From Aestuariivivens sediminicola (GTDB lineage: Bacteria; Bacteroidota; Bacteroidia; Flavobacteriales; Flavobacteriaceae): DNA of 64,000 nt. Below, one piece after another: positions 63,751 through 64,000 of the stretch. The DNA lies in contig NZ_JAKMCM010000003.1 in NCBI RefSeq assembly GCF_022662015.1, positions 248,001-312,000 on the forward strand, given 5' to 3'. Under the pieces are notes generated by a model. The model made no database searches. It was given only the letters and a program-made list of their open reading frames with translations, and was not told the origin of the DNA. Both the position numbers and the translations under genes were made by a program. Positions within the stretch are counted from its first letter, which is position 1. Every line of letters begins with the position of its first letter.

Positions 63751-64000
63751 ATGAGGACTCTTGCTTACATATTATTGGTATTCATATCCTTAAGCTCTTG
63801 TAGCGAATATCAAAAGGTGTTGAAAAATGAGGATATTGCCCCTAAATTCAAAATGGGTGAAGCCTTATATGATGAAGGTAAATTTGACAAGGCTAATCGT
63901 CTTTTTGCTCAGATTGTTCCCAATTACAGAGGGAAACCTCAAGCAGAAAAATTGATGTATCTGTATTCTAATTCCTTTTACAAAATGAAGGATTTTTATG
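63751..64000 (+). CDS. bamD: Outer-membrane protein assembly factor BamD, N-terminal part (cut by window edge)
   Basis: First 83 codons. Lipobox SLSSCSEYQ (Cys at about 16) after a short signal, then the first TPR-like helices: KMGEALYDEGKFDKANRLFAQIVPNYRGKPQAEKLMYLYSNSFYKMKDF. BamD is the essential lipoprotein partner of BamA in folding outer-membrane barrels; its target BamA is not in view. The length beyond the window is unknown. In flavobacteria, dapA next to bamD is a common order, as here. Confidence 0.92.
   Translation, partial: MRTLAYILLVFISLSSCSEYQKVLKNEDIAPKFKMGEALYDEGKFDKANRLFAQIVPNYRGKPQAEKLMYLYSNSFYKMKDFY

Overview
This window is a stretch of chromosome from a member of the Bacteroidota, almost certainly family Flavobacteriaceae. 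The evidence is AT-rich DNA, promoters of the Bacteroidota type (TTG, about 19 bases, TAnnTTTG) instead of sigma-70 -35/-10 boxes, a type IX secretion C-terminal signal, short Gln-ending signal peptides and SPII lipoproteins, type B ribosomal protein L31, a glutaminase-fused long-type PurL, and several gene families known mainly from flavobacteria (DUF4199, DUF4252, DUF5777, DUF6580, DUF6913, GlmU-like nucleotidyltransferase). The genus cannot be read from the sequence. I see no tRNA, rRNA, CRISPR array, insertion sequence or prophage.

Layout. 1-3.0 kb: start of purL, a fructosamine-kinase-like gene and an RsmB-type rRNA methyltransferase, all leftward. 3.2-5.8 kb: a YCF48-like propeller lipoprotein facing an ECF sigma operon (sigma factor, anti-sigma-like membrane protein, Spy-like periplasmic protein). 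5.8-6.15 kb: a gap with a good small-RNA candidate. 6.1-11.3 kb: leftward ABC exporter, phosphohexomutase, polyprenyl-type glycosyltransferase and a DUF4199 protein. 11.5-20.3 kb: rpmE2, a GlmU-like enzyme, a PD40 protein, an oligopeptide-binding lipoprotein, mtaB, small unknowns, a hydrolase, a lytic transglycosylase and a membrane TPR protein. 20.6-23.8 kb: rpmH and a carB that lacks the usual C-terminal regulatory domain. 24.1-27.2 kb: a five-gene leftward unit (OB-fold protein, type IX cargo, DUF5777 barrel, haem c lipoprotein, YceI) with no assigned role. 27.5-33.9 kb: thioesterase, rmuC, a vitamin B12 module (DUF6580 membrane protein divergent from a cobalamin riboswitch plus BtuB-like receptor) and an S41 peptidase. 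34.0-36.2 kb: a second ECF sigma operon with two DUF4252 proteins and a probable self-recognised promoter. 36.3-44.1 kb: purB, a DUF1028 protein, a HEAT-like protein, a glycosyltransferase, alkB, a sirtuin and trmD. 44.1-53.0 kb: degP-type protease, dapF, acetyltransferase, mltG, DUF2279 protein, lysozyme-like protein, RsmI-like methyltransferase, tyrosine phosphatase and dnaA. 53.2-64 kb: thioesterase, YigZ, HAD phosphatase, ribD, acetyltransferase-prmC-ligA, DoxX, a two-gene 5'-nucleotidase, DUF6913-dapA and the start of bamD.

Most of the window is core metabolism and envelope biogenesis: purine synthesis (purL, purB), pyrimidine/arginine precursor (carB), lysine and peptidoglycan precursor (dapF, dapA), three muralytic enzymes, outer-membrane assembly (bamD), translation (L31, L34, rsmB-like, mtaB, trmD, prmC) and replication/repair (dnaA, ligA, rmuC, alkB). 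The parts least explained by known biology are the 24.1-27.2 kb surface/haem operon, the sigma/DUF4252 operon, the small-RNA candidate near 6 kb, and two unusual gaps at 39.5-40.0 and 44.1-44.7 kb. No clearly new defence or mobile system was found.
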